A stretch of 32,455 nt of DNA from SAR202 cluster bacterium (GTDB taxonomy: Bacteria; Chloroflexota; Dehalococcoidia; Lucifugimonadales; UBA826): NCBI GenBank assembly GCA_009392815.1, contig VFFS01000044.1:1-32455 (forward strand). The letters run 5' to 3'. Under the pieces are notes generated by a model that made no database searches, was not told the origin of the DNA, and saw nothing but the letters and a program-made list of their open reading frames with translations. Below are positions 16,256 through 24,992 of the stretch, piece by piece; position 1 is the stretch's first letter, and the number at the start of each line of letters is the position of its first letter. The position numbers were made by a program, and so were the translations under genes.

Positions 16256-16268
16256 TAGGTTGAACCTA
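16256..16268. promoter_or_regulatory. 13-base inverted repeat upstream of the GMC gene
   Basis: TAGGTT (16256-16261) and AACCTA (16263-16268) are exact inverted arms around one base, 65 bases before the GMC start codon. The site could be an operator for an internal promoter between the NHL and GMC genes; there is no further support. Confidence 0.3.
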
Positions 16269-16346
16269 ATTTCAGATCAACGCTTCTGACAGACGATGTT
16301 TACTAGTGGTTAATTCTAAGTTTGCTCCTTCATAAAGGGTGACAGG

Positions 16347-17231
16347 CTAAATTCGAATGAATTTGTGGATTGCTTTTTCAGCAGCCACTTCTGCGACATA
16401 AATATCTCCATTGGCATCTATCCACAATCCGTGTGGTGCCCCTTTGAAACACCCGGGCCTATTTCCTCTTTCCCCCCACCTTCCCAGAATCTTTCCATCA
16501 GGTGACATGACACAGATGGAAGCTATCTCCTGGTACCAACCTTCAGCGACATGAAAATATCCAGATTCGTCTATAACCATGTCATTAGGAGAACGCAGCC
16601 CTTCGAATTCACGTATGTAGTTGCCATCTTGATCAAATACTTGGCATCTCCGATTTTCTCTATCCAATACGTAGACTTGGTCGTCATCACCTATAGTCAC
16701 ATCATGGGGCAAATTTATATACCCAGATCCTTTGCCGGTTTCGCCAAAAGACATTATCCACTCTCCTTTGCCTGTGAATTTATGAATTCTGTCTTGTCCA
16801 TATCCATCAGCTACAAAAAGTGTTCCTGAATTGGATAGTGCTGCACGTGTCGGCCTATTGAAGGGAGAACCTGGGATTCCGGTTTTTCCTTGAGTACCAA
16901 TAGTAAATATCAGTTGACCGTCCGTAGTGTATGAACGGACAGTATGATCGCTGGAGTCGGCGAGAAGAATTTCGTCTTTTCTGCTGATCCAGATCCCGTG
17001 AGGTGTTTCGAACAGGTCTTGTCCCCATGAGTCCAATATATTGCCGTCCCGATCCAAAACTAATATGTATCCTCCCGGATTTTCAGGGTGAGGGGTATTT
17101 CTTACTGCCAGATACACGTTGTCATTCGAGTCAGTCGCGACATCTGAAACGATCCCTAATTCAGTACTGATTCCCCAATTTGGGACCACTTCATATTGAA
17201 AATCTCCAAAACCAAATCTATTTGTTTTCAT
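16347..17231 (-). CDS. NHL-repeat beta-propeller protein (peptidylglycine-lyase-like)
   Basis: A 294-residue soluble six-bladed beta-propeller built of NHL-type repeats, for example ENPGGYILVLDRDGNILDSW, LFVADGYGQDRIHKF and QVYVLDRENRRCQVFDQDG, ending in DIYVAEVAAEKAIHKF. The pattern is closest to the lyase domain of peptidylglycine alpha-amidating enzymes and similar environmental propellers. Catalytic function is not demonstrated; NHL propellers also act as binding platforms. No signal peptide, so probably cytoplasmic. An ATG at 17231 is preceded by GGAGG at 10 bases; a TTG one codon earlier would have 7-base spacing and is an alternative. It heads a minus-strand unit with the GMC oxidoreductase. 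It is much less similar to the two NHL genes at 21134 and 24993 than those are to each other. Confidence 0.82.
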   Translation of the reverse strand: MKTNRFGFGDFQYEVVPNWGISTELGIVSDVATDSNDNVYLAVRNTPHPENPGGYILVLDRDGNILDSWGQDLFETPHGIWISRKDEILLADSSDHTVRSYTTDGQLIFTIGTQGKTGIPGSPFNRPTRAALSNSGTLFVADGYGQDRIHKFTGKGEWIMSFGETGKGSGYINLPHDVTIGDDDQVYVLDRENRRCQVFDQDGNYIREFEGLRSPNDMVIDESGYFHVAEGWYQEIASICVMSPDGKILGRWGERGNRPGCFKGAPHGLWIDANGDIYVAEVAAEKAIHKFIRI

Positions 17232-17551
17232 CAAGGAGTAGCCTCCGGCAAGTTGTGGCGTTAATTCTTTTACAAGATTTTATGGCCCTGTCTCCAATTT
17301 TTTCAATCCAATGGGTGCATGTTACCCAAATTAAGCGGTCTATCAATCCTAAAAATGGTATTTTTTGAAAAATGACCTTGATTGGTACTAATAAAGTTTT
17401 GCGACCGTTTGATTTTTGGTTAGTTGCCTAAATGGCCCAATAAATTTCCCGATAAGCAATACAGAAATCGATGATAGGAATTGCCCCTTAACTTCCTGAC
17501 TGATATCCTCTCGTACGCAATCCAGCACAGCAAGAAATACGAGGATTTATC
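17232..17551. other. 320-base divergent intergenic region
   Basis: This region separates the minus-strand NHL-GMC unit from the plus-strand oxidase. It contains the promoter described at 17481-17509 for the plus side; I see no clear promoter for the minus side and no gene, tRNA or repeat. Confidence 0.5.
17481..17509 (+). promoter_or_regulatory. Extended -10 promoter for the 2-hydroxyacid oxidase gene
   Basis: TTGCCC (17481-17486) and TATCCT (17504-17509) are spaced by 17 bases, and a TG at 17501-17502 gives an extended -10. RNA would start near 17516, about 36 bases before the GTG at 17552. Confidence 0.45.
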
Positions 17552-18664
17552 GTGACGAAGAGACAGCCCATTAATTTGTATGAATATGAGAAATTAGCGG
17601 CAGATTTAATACCTCATCCTGAATGGGATTTTGTGGAGGGTGGAGCCACAGATGAAATAACTGTCAGAAGAACGCGTGATGCTTTCGATTCCATTATGTT
17701 GCGTCCCAGGATGTTGGTAGATGTCGATCAAAGAGACCTCACAACTACCGTTTTAGGGGAAAAAATAGATTTTCCGGTGATGTTGTGCCCGGCGGGTCAT
17801 CATGGTAGAGCTCACTCTGAGGGCGAAATAGCAACTGTCAGAGCCGCAAACGAAATGAATGTGGGCATGATTCTCAGTTCTGGATCTAGCGTGGTAATGG
17901 AGGATGTAGCTAGTGCATCAACTCGCCCTATTTGGTTTCAACAATATTTTTACAGGGATAGAGCGATGACTGAACTCATGGCGCATAGAGCAGAAGAGTC
18001 GGGTTACTCTGCCTTATGTGTCACGTTGGATGCTTCCGTTCAATCAAAGCGAGAAAGAAATATTCGAAATAACTATACTGGTCTGTCAACTCCAAATTAC
18101 GATGGCATGGGGAATGAAGAGGACTTTTCTGTACGTAGTACTTATCGTCCATCAAGCGACGATGCTCCAACCAATGTGAGTGGCTTGGTCAGTCCTAAAG
18201 TTACATGGGAAGAATTTGGTTGGTTAGCTTCTAAAACAGATCTTCCTCTTATAGCAAAAGGTGTGATGACCGCTGAAGATGCGCAACTCGCGGTTGATCA
18301 TGGTGTCAAAGCGATAATAGTTTCGAACCATGGTGGTCGAAGCCTAGATTCTACGTTTGCCACGATAGAGGTTCTCCCGGAAGTTGCGGACATAGTGAAT
18401 GGTAGGGCAGAAATTTACATCGATGGGGGTATTCGTCGCGGGGCAGATATACTCAAAGCCATTGCCTTGGGTGCGGATGCTGTATTGATTGGGCGCCCGA
18501 TATTTTGGGGCTTGGCTGTAGACGGTTCAGATGGATTGAAACATTTACTCAGTATATTGAGGGATGAGCTGGATTCAACTATGGGGCTGTGTGGGAAACC
18601 AGATATTCAAAGTATAGATCGTACCGTGGTAGGTAGGAAATCTCCCCTGTTAGATCTAATCTAG
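17552..18664 (+). CDS. FMN-dependent 2-hydroxyacid oxidase/dehydrogenase
   Basis: A 370-residue FMN enzyme of the lactate/glycolate oxidase family, oxidising an (S)-2-hydroxyacid to the 2-oxoacid with O2 or a membrane acceptor. The barrel carries QQYFYRDR (130-137) with Tyr134 (GOX Tyr129), Arg167 in SKRERN, Lys236 in IAKG, catalytic His260 and Arg263 in SNHGGRSLD, and the phosphate-binding YIDGGIRRGADI and GADAVLIGRP. In spinach glycolate oxidase Tyr24 binds the substrate carboxylate; the aligned site here is Phe27 (DFVEGG), so the substrate set may differ. It starts with GTG, supported by GAGGA 7 bases upstream. An SDR follows 43 bases after its stop and is likely co-transcribed. Confidence 0.9.
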   Translation: MTKRQPINLYEYEKLAADLIPHPEWDFVEGGATDEITVRRTRDAFDSIMLRPRMLVDVDQRDLTTTVLGEKIDFPVMLCPAGHHGRAHSEGEIATVRAANEMNVGMILSSGSSVVMEDVASASTRPIWFQQYFYRDRAMTELMAHRAEESGYSALCVTLDASVQSKRERNIRNNYTGLSTPNYDGMGNEEDFSVRSTYRPSSDDAPTNVSGLVSPKVTWEEFGWLASKTDLPLIAKGVMTAEDAQLAVDHGVKAIIVSNHGGRSLDSTFATIEVLPEVADIVNGRAEIYIDGGIRRGADILKAIALGADAVLIGRPIFWGLAVDGSDGLKHLLSILRDELDSTMGLCGKPDIQSIDRTVVGRKSPLLDLI

Positions 18665-18707
18665 GTAGACTGCACAAAAAAATACACAGAACCATTAGAG
18701 GTGTTAT

Positions 18708-19502
18708 ATGCCGAGGCTCGAAGGTAAAGTAGCGATAATAACTGGTGGTGCTGGAGGTATTGGTAGAGCTGCAGGGAAGCTTTTCGTTGAAGAGGGCGCG
18801 CATGTCATTTTAGTTGATCTGGATGAGTCAGCGTTACAGGATGTGGTGCAAGCGATTGGAGATGAAAATGCTACTTATGTTGTCGCCGACACTTCTCATC
18901 CTGACCAAGTCCAAGGTTTCGTGAACGAAGCAGTTCAACGATATGGTGGAGTTGACATATTTCTTGCCAACGCTGGAATTGAAGGTGAATTAAATTCGAT
19001 AGTTGATACCCCCGTTGAAATGTTTGATCAAGTCATGTCAGTCAATGTAAAAGGAGTATGGCTGGGTTTAAAGTATGTTATGCCTGTTATGCGTGAGCGA
19101 GGGGGAGGTAGCATAGTGATAACTTCCTCAACGGCAGGTGTGAGAGGTTCACCTGGAATGGCTCCTTACTCGACTAGTAAACATGCGGTAATTGGTCTTA
19201 TGCGTTCCGCTGCCATGGAAGGAGCCTCTATGGGTATTCGAGTTAATACCGTTAATCCAGCCCCAATACAGACAAGAATGATGAGATCAATTGAAGAACA
19301 GCGGGTTTCTGATGGAAGAGAAGGATTTTTAACAGTGGAGGAAGCTCAAGAATCGTACGCTTCCACGATGCCTCTCGGTCGATATGGGGAACCTGAAGAA
19401 GTTAGCCGTCTAATGTTGTTTCTTGCCAGTGATGAAAGCAGTTACTGTAATGGTGGTGTTTACATGGTTGATGGTGGAGCAACGGCTGGAAGAGCCGGTT
19501 GA
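18708..19502 (+). CDS. Short-chain dehydrogenase/reductase
   Basis: A 264-residue classical SDR. TGGAGGIG (12-19) binds the cofactor, Asp37 in LVDLDESA suggests NAD, LANAG (86-90) is the structural motif, and Ser141, Tyr154 and Lys158 (YSTSK) form the catalytic set, followed by NTVNPAPIQT and a C-terminal SYCNGGVYMVDGG. AGAGGTG lies shortly before the ATG. It probably shares the transcript of the 2-hydroxyacid oxidase 43 bases upstream, which suggests consecutive oxidations of a hydroxylated compound. Substrate not identifiable. A hairpin follows its stop and a strong promoter for the next unit comes after. Confidence 0.9.
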   Translation: MPRLEGKVAIITGGAGGIGRAAGKLFVEEGAHVILVDLDESALQDVVQAIGDENATYVVADTSHPDQVQGFVNEAVQRYGGVDIFLANAGIEGELNSIVDTPVEMFDQVMSVNVKGVWLGLKYVMPVMRERGGGSIVITSSTAGVRGSPGMAPYSTSKHAVIGLMRSAAMEGASMGIRVNTVNPAPIQTRMMRSIEEQRVSDGREGFLTVEEAQESYASTMPLGRYGEPEEVSRLMLFLASDESSYCNGGVYMVDGGATAGRAG

Positions 19503-19511
19503 TGATCCGTA

Positions 19512-19528
19512 GTCTTATTGCTTAAGAC
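19512..19528 (+). terminator. Hairpin after the SDR gene
   Basis: GTCTTA (19512-19517) and TAAGAC (19523-19528) pair around five bases, 10 bases past the SDR stop and just before the next promoter. There is no T-tract, so its terminator role is uncertain. Confidence 0.35.
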
Positions 19529-19538
19529 CTAGAAAATA

Positions 19539-19567
19539 TTGACCCTTTTGTCACCAATTCGTAAAAT
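19539..19567 (+). promoter_or_regulatory. Sigma70-like promoter of the DUF1800-NHL-DUF1501 unit
   Basis: TTGACC (19539-19544) and TAAAAT (19562-19567) each match five of six consensus bases with an ideal 17-base spacer. RNA would start near 19574, about 60 bases before the DUF1800 start. This is the best promoter seen in the window. Confidence 0.6.
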
Positions 19568-19633
19568 CCTGTGGATAGCTATGTTTATTCATGATGTAAT
19601 GGTTCTTACTCCAATGGAGAAGGAGGCGTAACG

Positions 19634-21073
19634 ATGCCTGAAAACCAGATAGAGTTAATTGCTCATCTAGCACGGAGGGCCGGATTTGGGGCTACTAGAG
19701 AAGAGCTCGAAGAATACGCTGGGATAGGTTACGAGGCTACTGTAGATAAGCTATTGGATACATCTAGTCCAAAATGGATGTCAGAGTACCTGATAAGAAG
19801 ATACCACCCAGATGAATCCAGTATGTTGGCGGGATTGAGCGGTTTGGAAGCATGGCTCTACAGGATGATTACTACCGACACGCCGCTACTTGAAAAAATG
19901 ACTCTTTTTTGGCATGGCATTTTTGCGACTGGTTACCCCAAGGTGCTTAACGCCAAGCCACTCTCAGATCAAATACGGATGTTTAAAAAATACGCAATGG
20001 GGGATTTCCGAAATCTTCTTGTAGAAATGGCAAAGGATCCGGCCATGATTATATGGCTGGATAATCAGCAAAACCACAAAGATTCCATTAACGAGAATTT
20101 TGGGCGAGAGCTTTTGGAGCTTTTTTCCATGGGAGTTGGTAATTACACAGAGGATGATGTGAAAGAATGTGCCCGGGCTTTCACAGGATGGACGATTGGT
20201 AATTGTGAGTATATGGAGTTGCGTTCAGCCCGTGATTCAGATTGGCCTTATGGTCGGATTTCCTGGCATTATGAATTTGATGCTAACGATCATGATAACG
20301 GAGAGAAGGAATTTCTTGGGCGCAAAGGGACTTTCAATGGTGAAGACATAGTTGAAATTATTTGCGAACAAGAGGCAACCGCTCGTTTCATAGCTCGGCA
20401 TATTTACCATTTCTTTGTTGCTGACGAACCTCCAGTCCCTCAATGGCCGTATCAAGCCCCCAGAGATCCTGAGGCAATTGATCAGATAGTACAGGCGTAT
20501 TTTGACAACAAATATGACATAAGGTCGGTAATGAAATTTGTGTTCAACTCGGATTTCTTCAAATCTGAGGACTGCTGGTATGAAAAGGTTAAAAGCCCTG
20601 CCGAGTTGGTTACTGGAGTTATGAGGCTGACTGAATCGGTTGATAGGCCACAATATGAGCATTCGAGTCGACAACTGCGTATGCAGTACATGGGCCAGAC
20701 GTTGAGTAATCCACCATCGGTGGAAGGCTGGGACGGAGGTACGACATGGATCGACACTGGCGCCCTCGTGGAGAGGATGAATTTTGCATCCGAAGAACTT
20801 GGTAGAGTAGAAACTCCTGGATCCAATGAATTGTTCAACAAAATAGCTTTTGAAGGGAGCGGGGACATAGACGCAGATCGCATTGTTGATATATGTCTCA
20901 AACATTTAGGAACTATAAACGTAAAAGATGATACGAGGTCAAAGCTTGTTAACTACGTTTCTAAAAATGGAGTTATAAAGGTTGAAGACCAGGGAATCGA
21001 TGAAATAGGTAAAGAGAAGATTGCAGGAGTTGTAAAACTCATAGCATCGACACCTGAATTCCAGCGGGCTTGA
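19634..21073 (+). CDS. DUF1800 family protein, copy A
   Basis: A 479-residue DUF1800 protein, a family of unknown function usually found next to DUF1501. The N-terminal ARRAGFGAT (13-21), the FWHGIFATG segment (92-100) and the core SINENFGRELLELFSMGVG (151-169) with CARAFTGW (179-186) define the family, as does NPPSVEGWDGG in the C-terminal part. Related proteins in other phyla are usually secreted; here residue 1 leads straight into the domain with no signal peptide or Tat motif, so it is predicted cytoplasmic. AAGGAGG lies 6 bases before the ATG. It is the first gene of a unit with an NHL propeller and DUF1501. A second copy of the same length is at 26064. The biochemical role is unknown. 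Confidence 0.9.
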   Translation: MPENQIELIAHLARRAGFGATREELEEYAGIGYEATVDKLLDTSSPKWMSEYLIRRYHPDESSMLAGLSGLEAWLYRMITTDTPLLEKMTLFWHGIFATGYPKVLNAKPLSDQIRMFKKYAMGDFRNLLVEMAKDPAMIIWLDNQQNHKDSINENFGRELLELFSMGVGNYTEDDVKECARAFTGWTIGNCEYMELRSARDSDWPYGRISWHYEFDANDHDNGEKEFLGRKGTFNGEDIVEIICEQEATARFIARHIYHFFVADEPPVPQWPYQAPRDPEAIDQIVQAYFDNKYDIRSVMKFVFNSDFFKSEDCWYEKVKSPAELVTGVMRLTESVDRPQYEHSSRQLRMQYMGQTLSNPPSVEGWDGGTTWIDTGALVERMNFASEELGRVETPGSNELFNKIAFEGSGDIDADRIVDICLKHLGTINVKDDTRSKLVNYVSKNGVIKVEDQGIDEIGKEKIAGVVKLIASTPEFQRA

Positions 21074-21133
21074 TTCATATAGAGACGCAAATGAACCAAA
21101 ACAGGTGACTCTGTAACTTTTCAAAGGGGAAGT

Positions 21134-22162
21134 ATGGCCACACAAGGATTAGAACAAGGGCAGTCATTAAGATATGTCCGAACGGTCGGAATGACCACAA
21201 TGCGTGGGCGTGGGTTCTACTATCCGATTGATTCAGCAATGTCCAATAGCGGCCGCCTCTATGTTCTTAGTAGGTCGTTTGAAAGAGCTGTGTCCGACAG
21301 TATGAGGGTCACGATGCTAAACGAGGATGGGGAATATTATGGGGTGTTTGGGAGTGCCGGTATCGGGGACGGTCAGTTTAGATGGCCCTGTGGCATCGCA
21401 ATAAACGATCAGAATCGCGTATTTGTAACAGATGAATATCTCAATCGTGTCTCTGTTTTCAACGAATCAGGTGAGTTTCTAAAGCATTGGGGATCTGGAG
21501 GGGAAATTGATGGAATGCTTAATGGGCCGTCTGGAATAGTATTTGATCAAGATAACAACGTGTTGATAGCGGATTCTAGGAACCATAGAATCCAAAAATT
21601 TACGAGTGATGGCGAATTTCTCCAATCATTTGGTGAGTATGGAAATGGAGACGGTTGTTTAAACTTGCCTTGGGGGCTGGGTGTAGATCAACAAGGGGAG
21701 ATTTTTGTAGCTGATTGGGGTAACGACCGTATCCAGCGTTTTACCCCTAATGGAGAGTTTGTAGCGAAGTATGGTTCTCCTGGACGTCAGGAAGGAGAAT
21801 TGATTAAACCCGCTGGAGTCATAGTGAACCAGGAGGGATATATATATGTAGCAGATTGGGGAAATGAGAGGGTACAAGTATTCGGTCCTGACGGAGAATT
21901 TGTACAAAAGATTCGGGGACAGGCTACTAATTCTGAATGGGCTGAGGATTTTTTGGGAGTAAATGTTGAGGAGGCTGGGGCTAGAGAACGTGCAAATTTG
22001 GAACCTGATATAGACTACTTCAACGACGATCCCCACGAAGAATCCTCGCATATTGAAAAACTTTTTTGGGGACCTGTATCCCTCATGCTAGATAGTGAAA
22101 GCCGACTTTTCATTACAGAAACAAATAGACATCGGATTCAAGTGTACGAGAGAGATAATTGA
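21134..22162 (+). CDS. NHL-repeat beta-propeller protein, copy A
   Basis: A 342-residue soluble NHL propeller. Blades are visible at about 80-110, 130-157, 178-205 and 225-252, with repeated phrases such as LIADSRNHRIQKF, FVADWGNDRIQRF and YVADWGNERVQVF, and a last blade ending HRIQVY that closes the ring. Between blades 5 and 6 lies a charged insert (about 260-315) present in the paralogue at 24993 and absent from the NHL protein at 16347. No signal peptide. NHL propellers commonly bind proteins, RNA or small ligands. It lies 60 bases after DUF1800 copy A and 57 bases before DUF1501, on one strand, so a complex of the three is plausible but inferred. GGGGA precedes the ATG. Confidence 0.88.
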   Translation: MATQGLEQGQSLRYVRTVGMTTMRGRGFYYPIDSAMSNSGRLYVLSRSFERAVSDSMRVTMLNEDGEYYGVFGSAGIGDGQFRWPCGIAINDQNRVFVTDEYLNRVSVFNESGEFLKHWGSGGEIDGMLNGPSGIVFDQDNNVLIADSRNHRIQKFTSDGEFLQSFGEYGNGDGCLNLPWGLGVDQQGEIFVADWGNDRIQRFTPNGEFVAKYGSPGRQEGELIKPAGVIVNQEGYIYVADWGNERVQVFGPDGEFVQKIRGQATNSEWAEDFLGVNVEEAGARERANLEPDIDYFNDDPHEESSHIEKLFWGPVSLMLDSESRLFITETNRHRIQVYERDN

Positions 22163-22219
22163 AAGGCTATATCCCACAAACCTAAGTAGTTAATTGAAGG
22201 GATAATGAGGAGAATACAA

Positions 22220-23365
22220 ATGGTAGCAGAAGTGAAACCACGTTCCTTAGTGATCGTTCAACTTTCCGGTGGAAATGATGCCCTTAACACGGTGATCCCG
22301 TACGGTGACGGTCTCTACTACGACTGGCGAAAAGAAGTTCGTATAGAACAGGACAGAGTTCTTAAAATTAATAACCATTTGGGATTCAATCCCGCCCTTA
22401 GATCTATCAAAAACCTATGGGACAATGAAAAAGTTGCTGTGATAAATGGAGTGGGATACCCGGAACCCAATAGATCTCATTTTCGGTCGATAGACATATG
22501 GAACACAGGTGAGTCTGTTGGAATAGGTGAATCAGGATGGTTGGGTCGAGCTTTAAGGGAAATTGATCCAAATGGTGAAAATCCTATAGCAGGTGTGAAT
22601 TTTGGGAAGGGGCTACCCAGGGCGCTGTCCTGCAAAGGTGTGCCCGTTGCTTCTGTTAGTGATCTCGAGAATTATGGATTATTTCCTGACATACAGGGAG
22701 AACGATCACGTGACCTAGCATTAAGCGCTTTTTCGCAGATATATGGTAGTGCGATGGCACATGACAACGTGGCCCAATTCATTGGGCAAACTGGAATTGA
22801 CGCACTTAAAGGGGCGGATATACTGCGGACGGCTCCCGCACAGTATTCATCGGCGGTTGAATATGCGAATAATCCGATCGCCCAATCCATGAAAAGTATC
22901 GCTCAAGTTCTTACTGCAGATATCGGCACCAGAGTGTTTTACACTCAACACGGAAGTTTTGACACCCATGCGGCCGAATTGGATACTCACACTAAACTAT
23001 GGACAGAAACTTCGGATGCCATTGGTGATTTTATGGAAGATATGAAAGAGCACAATCTGGAAGATGATGTGCTCGTATTGGTATGGTCAGAATTTGGACG
23101 TCGAATCAAAGATAATTCAGCTGGGACTGATCATGGATCAGGGGGAACCGCTTTTGTTATAGGTGGAACAGTAAATGGTGGGTTGTATGGTGATTATCCA
23201 TCTTTGAAAGAGACTGACCAACTCGAAGGCGATCTCCACTTCAACAATGATTTTCGCAGTATTTACTCAACCATAGCCGAGAGGTGGTTAGGGGTAGATC
23301 CGAGCATAGTTTCTAATGGATACTTCGAACAGCATGAGTTTATTTCGCCCCTCGCCTACAATTGA
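22220..23365 (+). CDS. DUF1501 family protein (alkaline-phosphatase-like fold)
   Basis: A 381-residue DUF1501 protein, related to sulfatase/alkaline-phosphatase-type metal hydrolases. Family marks are QLSGGNDALNTVIPY (14-28), the histidine-rich QHGSFDTHAAELDTH, and VWSEFGRRIKDNSAGTDHG with the SEFGR and TDHG signatures, then VIGGTVNGGLYGDYP. Substrate and activity are unknown. DUF1501 proteins usually carry a Tat signal at the N-terminus; none is seen. I place the start at the ATG at 22220 because GAGGAGA lies 6 bases upstream; an ATG at 22205 is in frame with GAAGGG very close before it and would add five residues. It is the only DUF1501 in a block with two DUF1800 genes, and so may serve both. 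Confidence 0.88.
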   Translation: MVAEVKPRSLVIVQLSGGNDALNTVIPYGDGLYYDWRKEVRIEQDRVLKINNHLGFNPALRSIKNLWDNEKVAVINGVGYPEPNRSHFRSIDIWNTGESVGIGESGWLGRALREIDPNGENPIAGVNFGKGLPRALSCKGVPVASVSDLENYGLFPDIQGERSRDLALSAFSQIYGSAMAHDNVAQFIGQTGIDALKGADILRTAPAQYSSAVEYANNPIAQSMKSIAQVLTADIGTRVFYTQHGSFDTHAAELDTHTKLWTETSDAIGDFMEDMKEHNLEDDVLVLVWSEFGRRIKDNSAGTDHGSGGTAFVIGGTVNGGLYGDYPSLKETDQLEGDLHFNNDFRSIYSTIAERWLGVDPSIVSNGYFEQHEFISPLAYN

Positions 23366-23501
23366 TTTAAGTCAGTCGCTAGTCTGAACATATTTGTTTA
23401 GTCAGATGTTTTCGTTGGTGGTTGATTCAGGTAGATAAATTGTCGTATCCCTAGAATCCCGTTGCTCAGCTTATGCCTCCAAACGGTGTTAGCATTCTGA
23501 A

Positions 23502-24797
23502 ATGAAAATTTTCGGCGACGTTAAAAATTGGACTCCTAGAACCAAAATTTATTATGGGTGGATAATTTTGGGTGTTGCTTCTCTAGGAACGTTCGCTTCT
23601 ACAGGTTCAGCCCAAGTGACTCTTGCTGGAGTACAGAGTTTTATATTGTCAGAAACTGGTTGGGATAGAGGTTCCTTAGCTATCGGTGTGACAATAGGAA
23701 CTTGGACGGCTGGTATTTTGACTCCCCTAGTCGGTCATTTAGCAGACACGAGAGGACCAAGAATATTTATGCCAGTCGCGGCAATAGTGATCGGTTTGTG
23801 CTTCTACTTTTTGGCAGGGGCGTCGACATTGTGGCAGTTTACGATCGCTTATGTGATTGCGAGAGGTATCGGGACTCCTGTCCTAATAAGTGTTATGCCA
23901 AGAACTGCTGCTGTAAATTTTTTTTACAAAAGGAGAAATCTCGCTTTAGGTCTTATATCCATGGCAAGACCTTTTTATGGAGCCATAAATGTCCAAATAA
24001 TATCTCTACTGGCGATCCAATCAAGCTGGAGATCGGGTTATAGGGTGATTGGGACGTACTCAATTCTACTGTCTCTTCCATTGATTCTATTTATGAGAAG
24101 AACTCCTGAAGATATTGGTCTTCTACCTGATGGAGAGCGCAAAGATATTACTGAAACAAGGATTATAAAAGGTGGAACACCAGTTGCCGAAGAGGTTAGC
24201 TGGACCTCCTCAGAGGCTATGAAAACCAGATCTCTTTGGCTTATTGGAGTATCGCAGTTCCTAATAATACTTACTTTGGGGAATGTAAGTTTTCAATTAG
24301 TCCCGTTTCTAAATTTCTTGGGTATGTCGCTACCAGTTGCGGCATTGGCATGGAGCCTAACCTCCGTATTGGATTCTTTCTCTCACCCTTTTTGGGGATT
24401 CATGTCTGATAAATATTCTCCCAGGCAACTAATGTTCGTTGCTTTACCTTCTGTAATAGTGGCAACTTTTTTGTTTTTGCTGGTGGGTGACAAAAAAGTT
24501 GCGTTTGGTTTGGTTTTGCTTTGGGGAATGGCTAGCGGTGGATTAGAGGTACTTGGTGGAATGTTGTTGGCCAGTTACTACGGACGTAACTCTTATGGCA
24601 CTATCTCCGGTATTGTCGGGCCGTTCCAGATTGTGGGTCTTGGCTTGGGTCCGACTTTGGGAGCATTCATGTTCAAGGTGACAAATGGATACGAAACTAT
24701 GTTCTTGTTTTCCGTAGTATCTTACGTGATTGCAACCTTACTAATCATTGTTGCGAAAAGGCCTATTAAGTCCTTAGAAGTAGCCAAATTATCGTAG
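23502..24797 (+). CDS. MFS transporter, monocarboxylate/oxalate-formate antiporter-like
   Basis: A 431-residue integral membrane protein with about 12 hydrophobic segments in two halves. The start YYGWIILGVASLGTFAS, the loop motif GHLADTRGPR between segments 2 and 3, and the mid-loop RRTPEDIGLLPDG (about 200-212) are typical of the MFS branch holding OxlT-like and monocarboxylate porters. A likely role is uptake of an organic acid at the inner membrane. No good ribosome site precedes the ATG and 136 bases separate it from DUF1501, so it may have its own promoter. Its position between the two NHL/DUF1800 sets suggests that it feeds the substrate of that system; this is inference. Confidence 0.88.
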   Translation: MKIFGDVKNWTPRTKIYYGWIILGVASLGTFASTGSAQVTLAGVQSFILSETGWDRGSLAIGVTIGTWTAGILTPLVGHLADTRGPRIFMPVAAIVIGLCFYFLAGASTLWQFTIAYVIARGIGTPVLISVMPRTAAVNFFYKRRNLALGLISMARPFYGAINVQIISLLAIQSSWRSGYRVIGTYSILLSLPLILFMRRTPEDIGLLPDGERKDITETRIIKGGTPVAEEVSWTSSEAMKTRSLWLIGVSQFLIILTLGNVSFQLVPFLNFLGMSLPVAALAWSLTSVLDSFSHPFWGFMSDKYSPRQLMFVALPSVIVATFLFLLVGDKKVAFGLVLLWGMASGGLEVLGGMLLASYYGRNSYGTISGIVGPFQIVGLGLGPTLGAFMFKVTNGYETMFLFSVVSYVIATLLIIVAKRPIKSLEVAKLS

Positions 24798-24946
24798 AGG
24801 AAGCCTAGCGCATATTTATAGTAGCGGGATATGTATTTTATTATGGTGATAACAGATATGAAAAGAGAACATTAAATTTTAGTATTCCATAATCAGATGT
24901 GTTGAAACTCCGATTTTAGGACATCGAATTTTGGGTAAGAGTAATT

Positions 24947-24952
24947 TATAAT
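24947..24952 (+). promoter_or_regulatory. Candidate -10 box before NHL copy B
   Basis: TATAAT lies 40 bases before the ATG at 24993 in a 195-base gap after the MFS gene. No proper -35 is visible at the right distance. Confidence 0.3.
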
Positions 24953-24992
24953 TTGTGCTTACGACGAATATTTATCTAGAGAAAGTGAAAAA

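Noticed and set aside
20237-20905. 222-residue minus-strand open frame
   Set aside because: It is wholly antisense to DUF1800 copy A, which has strong family motifs; the minus-strand protein has none.
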